A DNA stretch of 39,709 bases from Diphasiastrum complanatum (taxonomy: Eukaryota; Streptophyta; Lycopodiopsida; Lycopodiales; Lycopodiaceae): positions 1-39,709 of the forward strand of contig MU835368.1 in the NCBI GenBank assembly GCA_029204225.1, read 5' to 3'. Below are positions 10,534 to 19,905 of this stretch, piece after piece. Position 1 is the stretch's first letter. Each line of letters begins with the position of its first letter. The notes under the pieces were generated by a model. It did not search any database. It was not told where the DNA came from and saw only the letters and a list, made by a program, of their open reading frames with translations. The translations under genes were made by a program, and so were the position numbers.

Positions 10534-11601
10534 CTCGATTCGAGAGAGTTTTTGGTCCTCCACCAAGAAATCAACAGCCTCTGAACCAACAAAACATCTA
10601 TTGAATAAACGGTATTTTATGAACCTATCCTTTACGTGAATTCTCTCTCTCAGTTTCACCACAGTTTCCGCAAATTCATCCAATGCCTTGTCCTGAGGAT
10701 CATCCTCGCCATATACAGGTGGTAGTGGAGCACTATCAGGAGCCTTATTCTCCACAACTTCCTTGATTTTACCATCCAGTTTCCCTCTTTTATCCAGTTC
10801 AACAAGTTCATCAAGACCTCCAATCAAATTCTCATTGAAGAACAATTGAGGCACAGAAGTTTTGCCTGTCCGTTCCTCCAATTCAATGCGTCTTCGAGGG
10901 AATACATCCAAATTGATCTCCACAAACTTGAGCCCCTTCTGTCTCAAGAGTGACCGAACTCTTCTGGAATCCGGACACCCAGACCTTGTATAAATGGTGA
11001 TTCTTCCCTCAACTCTGGGACCCAAATTCTCATTGTCTGATCTGCTACTTGGAACTTCTTCAGATTCAGCCATCAACTTGAGAAAGGAGAACCAAGGTTT
11101 TTTGTCAACCGTTTCTGTACTCTCTTTGGCTTCTTCATTAACTGGCTCTTCTGCCATTCCTTTTTCGAAGTCATCCCTCTTTCCAGAAAGCCTACGGATA
11201 ACCTTTGAAACAACAATTCCCCTCTCTTTCACAAAATTCTTCAAAGCAGTGGCCTTTTCTTTGCTAAATGCCACTCCCCTTCTTGCAAAATCGTCTGCCT
11301 CTTCATCCCCCTCTTTCCCCTCTCTTGCTATCGCTGGTTCTTCCGAAATGTCTGAGACCCCAGGATCTTTGTGGACTGCTTGTCCTGACTCATCATCCAA
11401 CCTGTCTCCAACTATGCTAGCTCTACTCTCTGCATCTGCTCCCTCCTCCCCTTCAACATTACTTTCAGTTGTCACCTCGCTCTCAGACAGAAAGAAATCC
11501 TTTGCAACTTCTCCATCCTGCAAAGAAGATTGCCCACCTCCAGACACATCATCCAGTACGTCCGATCCGTGCCCTTCATCATCAACTTTTGAGTTGTCCA
11601 T
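10534..11601 (-). CDS. Exon 1 of a glutaredoxin-DEP-DUF547 protein
   Basis: This exon encodes 356 residues. Residues 1-195 are low-complexity and acidic, with no signal or transit peptide, so an intracellular location is likely. Residues about 200-283 form a glutaredoxin domain: ITIYTRSGCPDSRRVRSLL carries the active-site CPDS (209-212), where the second Cys of CPxC is Ser. FVEINLDVFP, the cis-Pro motif TSVPQ (248-252) and LIGGLDEL follow. From about 308 the DEP domain begins (LRERIHVKDRFIKYRLFNRCFVGSEAVDFL) and continues in exons 2 and 3. The donor GAG|GTATGG is at 10534/10533. The ATG at 11601 is the first in frame after an upstream TGA at about 11683. Plant proteins with this architecture are annotated as putative thiol-disulfide electron carriers; a one-Cys site suggests glutathione-dependent monothiol chemistry or binding. 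The function is not established. Confidence 0.88.
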
Positions 11602-13082
11602 CTCTACACTGTCAGTCCTTGGTGGAAAACTGAAACCTACATAAAGAAGGAAAACTTTGTCAAAAGCAGCTAAGAAAGGGTTGAATCAACAGTGTCGCAA
11701 AAGACGTGGAGTACATCGTAGGTTGGAAGTCGGATATGCTCAAGGCTAAGTAAGTATTTGTGAAAGTCTATGCAAACAATTTCTATTCCTCGGGGGAAGC
11801 AGATACGTACCGGGTGCTTGTGCATGCGCTAGCCTCACATTACCGTACAAAATGGACGAAGTAATCTTAGTAACTGCAGCCTGCTCAAAATTGAGCAAGG
11901 ACAAAATATTTCCAAATACAAAAACTTCTAGTAAATTCAAATTTGCAGTGTACTCAATCCCTGAAACACTTAAGAAGCATGACCAGCACCGGAAGATGCG
12001 CCATCTTCTCAATAACCACAAGAGAGAAACAAAGAACTAAGAATCAAACCTTCAAAAGTATCTAAAGAAGATATCTCCAATAAGATAAAATCTGGAAATA
12101 ATAGAAAAAAAGATTGGCCAATGAGGACGTGATTATTGAGGATTGCCAAAAAAATTGATGCTGGACATACCAAAACGAATACACAGATATACTATCAGGA
12201 ACAAAAAACACAAAAAATTATGCGGCTTCTAAAACTTCCAGGACGAGTGAAAGAAAGTAGACACGTACACCATAGACTGCTCAGGTCTTCAAAAAGGTAA
12301 CGCTAATGGAAATGTCCGTGCACGTTACTTACCAATGATAAAGAATGGCTCAAAAACGTATAAGAACCATCACGAGCATAGAGGTTCCATAAGCCACAGT
12401 AACAAGTCGGCCTGATTTGTTCAGTTCTGCTCAGTTCTCATTTCAAGAAGACACTTGACAAGAAGCAACTATTACTCATATTTCAATCTTAACAGAAAAG
12501 TTTGGTCGCCAAAACCGAAAATCAGCCAAATCAGCGAAAACAGCCTCAGAAACCATCCCCCGCCAAGCAGCGGACGTTACTTTGCGAAAAAGAAGGCTTA
12601 ATGAATGAAAAATGGAATTTATCTGAGCACAAAACACGTTCAGAGATGCAATAAACTACCACATGTTCGTGACAAAATCGAGCAAATCGATCGATCCTTC
12701 GTCTTCAGCAGCAGCAGCAGCAGCAGCGCACGCTCATTGATCCGCCAGAGAAACGAGACGAGGAAGAGAATTCATGTCAGAGAAGGCGGGGCGACGAACA
12801 TCACCTTAACGTTCGCGTGCTGCAAAACCACAGCCAGAGGCGACCTCTACATTGGCCGGATGCAGGGATGTACTTTACCACAAGGCCGTCCCTGCCCTTC
12901 TGGCCATCTAGGTCTTTGGAGGTCGCAGCTAGATGCGCATCCAAAGGGGGAGGCTGCTTCCAGCAGCAGAAGGAATCTTTCATAGAATGTTTCCTGCCAA
13001 CTGTTGACGAGCATCTCTCCCTGCCGATCGACGGCCAAAATTGTCGCCAGGGAGCCTTTGTAGACGTATATATTTATTATTT
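11602..13082 (-). promoter_or_regulatory. Probable 5' UTR and upstream region of the glutaredoxin-DEP-DUF547 gene
   Basis: The region upstream of the ATG has no convincing protein-coding exon. A possible splice acceptor GGTTTCAG occurs at about 11628, so a leader intron is possible. A trinucleotide tract (AGC)n lies at 12706-12728. GC-richer sequence at about 12780-13040 lies just downstream (minus sense) of a TATA-like box, as expected for a first leader exon. There is no transcript evidence. Confidence 0.35.
12706..12728. repeat. (AGC)n microsatellite
   Basis: Seven to eight AGC units; on the host gene's sense strand this is GCT/CTG repeat sequence in the putative leader region. Confidence 0.9.
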
Positions 13083-13092
13083 ATTTTATATA
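13083..13092 (-). promoter_or_regulatory. Candidate TATA box for the minus-strand gene
   Basis: TATATAAAAT on the minus strand lies about 40-50 bp before the GC-richer stretch that starts near 13040. The surrounding sequence is AT-rich, so a chance match is possible. Confidence 0.3.
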
Positions 13093-13228
13093 ATAATTGT
13101 TTACGTATCCATGTATTATACGTTATATACGTTAATTCCGAATTTGGGGGGGGGGGCTTACATTTTCTCCTCTTTTTTGGTTATCTAGCATGTGTCCTTC
13201 CAAGCTCCCATTTGACCCATTGAAACTC

Positions 13229-13236
13229 TATAAAAG
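13229..13236 (+). promoter_or_regulatory. Candidate TATA box
   Basis: CTATAAAAGG is a close match to the plant TATA consensus and lies 43 bp before the ATG of the short ORF at 13272. Confidence 0.4.
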
Positions 13237-13271
13237 GGTGTCAACGAGTGCCAAGAACTTTTCTTTGAGCC

Positions 13272-13505
13272 ATGGTTAAACACTTTCTATTTCTTTTTCA
13301 CATTCAAATCTTCGGAGCATTATGCCACATAATGCCCTCAAGTTGGGCTGAGGAGAGCAGCGGACAACTGTTGGACCAAGTAAAAAACATAAAAATACAA
13401 AACCATCGATTTCCCTTTTTTTTACATTATTTAAGTATTAGGGAAGGTGCTGCCCAGGCAAATGATATTTTGCTTGGTAGTGCCTCAGAGGCAAAGCCGA
13501 AGTGA
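13272..13505 (+). CDS. Short ORF with signal-peptide-like start; possible first exon or gene fragment
   Basis: The 77-residue frame starts in a good plant context (GAGCCATGG). Its first 26 residues look like a secretion signal: MVKH, then hydrophobic FLFLFHIQIFGALCHIM, then PSSWA and the polar EESSGQLLDQ. The rest has no motif that I recognise. A GT donor-like site after LLDQ (CAA|GTAAAA) means the ORF may be the first exon of a longer gene, but I see no matching downstream exon before the copia element. TATA box, Kozak context and signal peptide together are suggestive; chance is still possible. Confidence 0.3.
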   Translation: MVKHFLFLFHIQIFGALCHIMPSSWAEESSGQLLDQVKNIKIQNHRFPFFLHYLSIREGAAQANDILLGSASEAKPK

Positions 13506-15131
13506 TTTGGCTTAATGGATAGTTTTAACTTTTTTCACATGACCACTATGAAACATAATATGCATTTCATATACATAATCAACCTCTCAAACAAAAAAAA
13601 ATTGGGTCATAAAGAAATGTTACAAGATTATGCTTTTTAAAAAGTCTCTAACATGCGAAAAAAAAGCCTCAACTATCTATCATGAGACTGTTTTTTGCCA
13701 ACTAGTGGTCTACGTATATACAATATCTACATCAAAGCAAAAGCTATTTCCCTAGATTTTTGGAGCTAGGCTCCTTGGATGTCACTATGAAGCGATTGTG
13801 GTTTAAGTCTGCACCTTTCTGCCTTCACCTTTCTGACAACAATAATACCGAACTCACCCCACTACAATGAACACCATCAATGGTTGGCATCGGCGGTAAA
13901 GCCCTTGGGTCCAGACCCTCCAACCCTTGTACAAAGGGCGAGATTGCCTACGGCAACTAACTAGACAGGGTATTAGGATTATAATTGCTAAGCAGCAAAA
14001 AGAAAAACACTCGTTGTTGATGTCGGATAAAGCACCCATGCAAGTCATCTCCATAATGCCCCCGGTGGAAGGTTTACGCCTCACATGAAATCAATTTTTC
14101 TTTTTTTCCAAAAAAAAATTGGTGGCACCTTCTTGAGGGCAATGCACAGAAAAAAAAAAATCTTTTTTACATGCAACCTCTTCTAAAACTAACTTATTAT
14201 ATTTACCTTCAAGCCACCATATATCACATTTAATTCAATTAAAATGCCCAAAAATCTAGTCATCTCGATTTTTTAGGTTAAGGATCAAAAGATATATTCA
14301 CCAATTTCACATTCTTTAGCCTTTCTAAAATGAGTATCAACTATAAAGTACCCCTTTGCTCTTCACTCTAGGAAACTAAGACCTAGAAAAAATTTCAAAT
14401 GTGGAGAAATAAACCCAAAAGTCACATCTTCCCAAACAACTTACAAAATGTTGATAGGCACTCATACCAATTTTTTGTTTTCATTAATAATTAGTTACTC
14501 ATGATACTCTATTATAGAGGCTCTTGAGCCAAGAGCATCAGAGAGCAAGGATACAATGCGTATTCAAGCATATTCAAGAGCAACAACAAGCTTCAACGAC
14601 CATTTTCCAAAGGCCCCCACCTCCTAACCCACATGGAGAGAGACCAGTCTCCATAGTGGAGCAACGTGCTTGAATGCAACCTCAAGTTCAAACACAAATC
14701 TAATCATATGAATATTTAGATTTTGAGTCCATTGTCCAAAGCCCAACTTTTGTCGCAAGGCCACATGGCATATGCTACATCAACCAACCCATTGCCAATC
14801 ATTCTAATAGTAAATGCAAGCAAGATAATTTATGGCCCTTAATCTCAACTCACCATCATATGGTGATCAACATCAACAATCAAGGGGCCCTTGAGTCAAG
14901 GAATGTGACATCGTGACATAATAATTCAAAATTTATACAATATTACGCAATAAAATCCACATAATAAACTAACACGTCATTTTCCTTTCATTCAATAAGA
15001 CAAATATGCAAACTTATGAACATGCAAGAAAATCAACCAAATTTGCTCCTGTAAATTGCCATGGCTCTCCATCACTGCTCTTTGCATTCTCATGCAAGCT
15101 TCGTTGTGCCAAACGGCTGTCCACATAGTGA
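13506..15131. other. Unassigned intergenic sequence
   Basis: AT-rich, with many A and T runs. A somewhat GC-richer block at 13880-14080 has no recognisable coding or RNA-gene signature. No complete gene is seen. Confidence 0.5.
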
Positions 15132-15196
15132 TGGAGATGTATTCTCCCCCTCCATCAAGGCTCTACGCACAGATGGAGGGGGAGAGTACATCTCCA
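15132..15196. repeat. Fold-back inverted repeat at the 5' break of Copia A
   Basis: The 25-nt arm 15132-15156 is the reverse complement of 15172-15196 with one mismatch, around a 15-nt loop. The right arm lies in copia integrase coding sequence (DGGGEYIS). The left arm sits where recognisable copia sequence stops. Confidence 0.85.
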
Positions 15197-17397
15197 CAGA
15201 ATTCAAAGAGTTCTGCAAGGCCGACGAGATACTTCAACAATACACAACCAGCTACTCACCTCAGTCCAATGGTGTAGCTGAGTGAAAGAACTGAACACTC
15301 ATCGAAAGTGCCAAGAGCATGATGGCCCATGCCTCTCTTCTAAAGAAGTTCTGGGTAGAAGCTGTTACTACAGCTGCCTACTAACAGAATCGATCCATCA
15401 CTAAAGCCCTGAATGGCAAGACACCTTATGAGGTGTGGATAGGATCGAAACCATCACTCAAACATATTCGAGTGTTTGGATGCATCGCTTTCATTTAGAT
15501 TCCTGAGGATCTAAGAAGAAAGCTAGATGACAAGAGTAGGAAAACGATCTTCATCAGCTATTCCCAAAATCACAAGGCATACAAGCTCTACAATTTGGAT
15601 ACCGAGAAGGCATTCACCAATAGAGATGTCATTTTCGTGGAAGACCAATTCCTCGACCACAAAGGGAAAGCTATTGATAATTCCAACTCAGAGATTCAAC
15701 TGTAGAATCTCGACGCTGACTCAAACAATGAGTCAGAACCTCAACGAGTCAACCTACATCAGAGGACCGAAGTTCAACCCAGGAGGTTGAACAGGTCCAG
15801 ATAGCCTCCATCCAAATTTATGGATGATCCAACCTGCTACTTTGTGCAGGAACCAAACACAGTTGCTGAGGCGATGTCTACTCCTGATGTTGACCAGTGG
15901 AAAGCAGCGATGGACACCGAATTCGAATCTCTTATGGAGAATCAAACATGGACACTCATTGAGCTACCAAAGGACCGACACCCAATTTCATGCAAATGGA
16001 TATTCAAGGTGAAGTACGACGCTGAAGGAAGACTAAATCGTTACAAGGACAAGCTAGTCGCCGAAGGCTTTTCCCAGATTCTAGATTTGGATTATTCAGA
16101 AACCTTCAACCCAGTTGTCAAACATGCTTCATTCGCCTACTCCTCTCCTTTGCAACTACAGTAGATCTCGAGTTCATCAGATGGATGTTCAGATCGCTTT
16201 CCTCAATGGAACCATCAAAGAGAAAATCTACATGACACAGCTAGAGAGATACGAACTCAATGGCAAGCAACAGCACCTTGTATGCAGAATTTTCAAGGCG
16301 CTCTATGGGCTGAAACAGTCATCCAGAGCTTGGTTCCAAAAATCAATGTATTTTTTTATTAAGAATGGTTTCATTCCAAACTCAGCAGACTCAAATGTCT
16401 ATTTCAAGTCTGTATCAGATTACTTCATCATCATCACTCTCTACGTAGATGATACACTCTTATTCAATAATAATCTGAATCTGATGAAGGATACAAAATT
16501 CATGTTGTCCCAGGAATACAAGATGATTGACATGGGTCCATCCCATTATTGTCTCGGAATCCAAATCCAACGAGATCGACCCTTCAGACTGATCTTTATC
16601 AATCAGCAACGATATCTTAACAACGTGTTGGAAAAATATGGAATGGCCAACTACAAACCCAGTCTCTTTCCACTCGACCCTAGATTAAAGTTGTCAAAGG
16701 AACAATCTCCTCAATTGAGGCAGAAAAGGAGGAGATGAAGCGCTACCCGTTTCAATCCATCATCGGCTCACTGATGTACGTAATGATCTGCACACGACCA
16801 GACCTTGCATATTCGATCAGTATACTTAGCCAGTTTCTATCAAATCCAGACATAGCTCATTGGAAAGCCTTAAGGAAGGTCATGAAGTACATTCAAGCAA
16901 CAACAACTCTCAGCATGTGCTATGGAGGTAGCCAAACTGCCAATATCCTTGAAGCCTACACAGATGCGGATTGGGCAGGAGATGTCGACACCAGAAAATC
17001 AACTTCTGGATTTGTATTTTTATACAACCAAGGCCCAATCTCATGGAACAGCCGGAAGAAGACCTCAGTTACATTATCATCAACAGAATACGAATACATA
17101 GCTGCCACAAATGCAACCAAAGAGACGATCTGGCTTAGGCAACTGCTTGCAGACCTCAATCTTGTACAACCACTTCCTACAACAATCTATTGTGACAATC
17201 AAAGCATAAAAGCGCTATATCTCAATCCAAGATTTCACTCTCGAAGCAAACATATAGAAATCAGTTACCACTACCTTAGAGAGAAAGTGCACAATAAGGA
17301 AGTAGTTTTGATTTTCTGCAGAACAAATTACATGGTGCAGATTATTTCACACAGGCTCTATCAAAAGAGCAATATCTCAAATTTAACGATATGTTAA
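15148..17397 (+). pseudogene. Decayed copia integrase, RT and RNase H (Copia A)
   Basis: Integrase begins at IKALRTDGGGEYIS and continues with YSPQSNGVAE. The C-terminal part has GKTPYEVWIGSKPSLKHIRV and FGC. RT shows WKAAMDTEFESLMENQTW, CKWIFKVKYDAEG, then after a frameshift HQMDVQIAFLNGTIKEKIY, ALYGLKQSSRAW and the catalytic YVDDTLLF (about 16440-16465). RNase H shows YTDADWAGD, RKSTSGFVF and LSSTEYEYIAA (about 16957-17105). Several integrase stops are TGA where relatives have Arg CGA (AE-R-K-N-R), a CpG-decay pattern. Frames change near 16115 and 16735. The element cannot encode its own enzymes. Confidence 0.88.
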
Positions 17398-17439
17398 GTC
17401 TGAAGATCAAAGTTTTTTAGGATCCACATTAAGGGGGAG

Positions 17440-17887
17440 TGTTAGATTTTCTTATGATCAGCCTTAAACAAATCGTTTAAAGTAATGAGCATCCTGAAAA
17501 ACTGAAGGCCGACAACATATTTTTTAGGCCTTCACATTTTTTCCCCCTGAGTTTTTCCTATGACTTAGAAATCATTTCTTAGGCTTTTCGCTCCATAGCA
17601 AAAAATACGACACACTGGCCAAGTGGCCAGAATACCTTAGAAATCATTTTTTAGGCACCTTCAGCTTTTTCGTTTCATAGTAAAAAATGTGACACACTAG
17701 CCAAGTGGCCAGAATACCTTAGAAATCGTTTTTAGGGCACCTTCGGCTTTTTTGCCTTTTTCGCTCCATAGCGAAAAATGCGACACACTGGCCAAGTGGC
17801 CAGAATACCTTAGAAATCATTTTTAAGGCACCTTCGGCTTTTTCGCTCCATAGCAAAAAATGCAATACACTGGCCAAGTGGCCAGAT
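17440..17887 (+). repeat. Partial 3' LTR of Copia A, including a tandem hairpin array
   Basis: TGTTAGATTTTC follows the polypurine tract directly, as an LTR should. The matching 5' LTR is absent, so the right end cannot be checked. Copia B's LTR seems to start at 17888, either abutting or cutting this LTR. Confidence 0.55.
17564..17885 (+). repeat. Four tandem about 80-bp units, each with a hairpin and TGGCCAAGTGGCCA
   Basis: Units begin at 17564, 17636, 17718 and 17809 (72, 82, 91 and 77 bp). Each starts CTTAGAAATC and ends with (C/A)TGGCCAAGTGGCCAGA or a one-base variant. Each carries a TTTTTCGCT-CCAT-AGCGAAAAA hairpin. Unit 3 has it perfect; units 1 and 4 have G-to-A in the CpG of the right arm, and unit 2 has several transitions. 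Units 2-4 also share GGCACCTTC.GCTTTTT. Confidence 0.9.
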
Positions 17888-19342
17888 GTTAAGATCTGCA
17901 ACTAGACATTTGATATTTCTAAATAATGGGCAATTAACTTTAGTTGATTTACTCCAGTGGAAGTTAATTGGTAAAATGGACAGTGTGAAGACAATTCACC
18001 GGAAAATGATGTTTTGTGTGTATTGCTTGTAAGACACATGATTTATGAATCATTTGGATTCATCAAGAAAAATTGTGTGCATAGGATCTACGAAATTCTT
18101 GGGTCTGTATCTCATAGTTGGGAATAGACTTAATGCATTTGTGATTGTATCCCAGAGCGCTCAATTAGATACCGGGTCCTAATGATTCCAAGAATGGTAA
18201 ACTCAATTTTTGAAATTCAGTTGAGTTACTTGGACATACACTCTAGTGTTCCTTAATGATTAAGTATGGGGTTAGGTTCCAGTGAATTATGATTGATGAA
18301 TCATAAGAATCTTACTATTTGTGATTTACAAATCATAAACAGATACTTAGTTGTTATGAGTGTACGATTTCTAATCTATTGATTGAGTTGAGGTTAGATC
18401 TGTGTTCTGGAAATCTAAATCTCTTTACTCCAGTTTTATATTGAGTCCTTCCACAACAAAAGCCTAGCATAAGACAATCTGCAAAAGAGCTCAATAAGCC
18501 ATTTGGTTAAGCCAAACCATGAAGGAAATTGGTTTGGAATGGAAAAATGCAGCCACCTTTTATTGTGATAATTATAGTGGCATTGACTTGGCTAAAAATG
18601 TAGTGTATCATGTCAGGTGAAACATATCGAGATTCACTACCATTCCATTTGAGAAAGTGCAAAACATGGAGATAGATGTTGTTCATTGTGGTACATGTGA
18701 AAGATTCAACTAGTTTCATCACATTTTGCAATATTTCCATATTTGGCATATTGAGGCCAAAACTTGTTTTAGACTTAGAGGTTGACTTTCCAAAGTTCAT
18801 TAGTCTAAATTTCATTTGAATAAACACCTTTTGAAAGTGTGGGAAAGATAGAATGTGAGTTTGAGTAGATTCAATTTGAATAAGTTGGGTACATTGAATC
18901 TAGACCCAAAATTAGTAGGGTTAGCATTTTGATGGGAAAGCCAAGTGGCCAAATAGGGTTTGGACCTGCTATAAAAGGATGTAACTCGTGGAGAGAGTGA
19001 CCTTCTCTCTTCTCTATTTCATTTCATGGTTATACATGGTTCTCTTGGGTTCTACTATCCATTGGTGCACTATCTTGGTGATTGCTTGCAATTCTATGTG
19101 TAGAATGATCTATATTTGCTATTTTTTGATCCACACGTGTGAAATACAGTAGCTTGCTGGTTTTGTACGGACAACAATAGTACATAATCTTTTCATTCAA
19201 GTTTGATCAAGTTCTATTAGTGTTTGCATTTCAAATTCGTAGATGCTGATTTTTCTACATTGGTGAGATTGGTACTGTATTTCTCTTTCTAACCAAAGAT
19301 CATTCAAGTAGATTGGATCTTAAGGATCTAAAATCTTTCACA
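17888..19342 (+). repeat. Putative 5' LTR of Copia B
   Basis: The right end is well placed: TTTCACA is followed at once by the primer-binding site. The left end at TGTTAAGATCT is chosen because it is the approximate inverted counterpart of AAATCTTTCACA. That gives about 1455 bp, long for copia. A TATA box TATAAAAG lies at 18970-18977, followed by pyrimidine-rich sequence, fitting an LTR promoter. The second LTR is missing, so the left end is unproven. Confidence 0.5.
18970..18977 (+). promoter_or_regulatory. TATA box in the Copia B LTR
   Basis: GCTATAAAAGGATG about 370 bp before the LTR end is the expected place for the U3/R boundary promoter. Confidence 0.5.
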
Positions 19343-19354
19343 TGGTATCAGAGC
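19343..19354 (+). other. Primer-binding site of Copia B
   Basis: TGGTATCAGAGC is the plant copia primer site complementary to the 3' end of initiator methionine tRNA, immediately after the LTR. The 551 bp from here to the gag start are untranslated leader. Confidence 0.9.
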
Positions 19355-19905
19355 TTCTGTTTCATGTTATGAAGGAGGAAATCAGATCTATCAATGATTT
19401 GGTGAAGATATCAAGTCTAGAGCATGCTAGAGATTGGATCTTTTGTAGATCAAAACACTAAATAGGTCAATATACTTGTTCAATTCTGATTTTTGAATTC
19501 ACATACTGGATTTGGCCGATTTTTGGATCATTGGTTCAGCCTAAGTGGTGGCTTATAGATTGCATATCAGATTTTCAGCATTTGCATGTAGATTTGGAAT
19601 AGTCAATTTTTTGTGATTTTGTCAAAAACCCTAATTTTGATTGGATCTCTAGATAGTGAGGTTTCTGGACTTCATTTGAGTGTGTTTCAATCTTAGGAAG
19701 TGGCAAAAGTCATTGGATTGAGGATAGATCATAGGTTGATCAAGATTCCATGATTCTATGTGTTGATTTGTTTGGATAAGTGCTAGAAGAGAATTTGTGA
19801 GATAGTTTCAAATCTTGGTGATTTTTTTTTAAAGCATTTGTTGTTGTTCAAAGGAGTCCTTTGTGCATTGAAGTAGGTTGAAAGAGAAGATCGGGTCATT
19901 GCTAC

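Larger units (their letters stand above)
15148..17887 (+). mobile_element. Copia A: 5'-truncated Ty1/copia element
   Basis: Coding sequence runs from the middle of integrase through RT and RNase H to a polypurine tract (AAGGGGGAG, 17431-17439), followed by a TGTTAG LTR start at 17440. The 5' LTR, gag, protease and first part of integrase are missing. The right limit is set where the LTR of Copia B appears to begin. Confidence 0.8.

Noticed and set aside
10994-11644. 216-residue plus-strand frame, serine-rich
   Set aside because: It is the antisense shadow of the acidic exon 1 of the glutaredoxin gene.
12801-13038. GC-richer ORFs near the putative promoter, and a hairpin CTTTGGA/TCCAAAG
   Set aside because: No protein family is recognisable on either strand and no RNA-gene class fits. 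More likely a 5' leader region.
13880-14080. Possible SINE with Pol III boxes
   Set aside because: No convincing B box or A-rich tail with target duplications could be seen.
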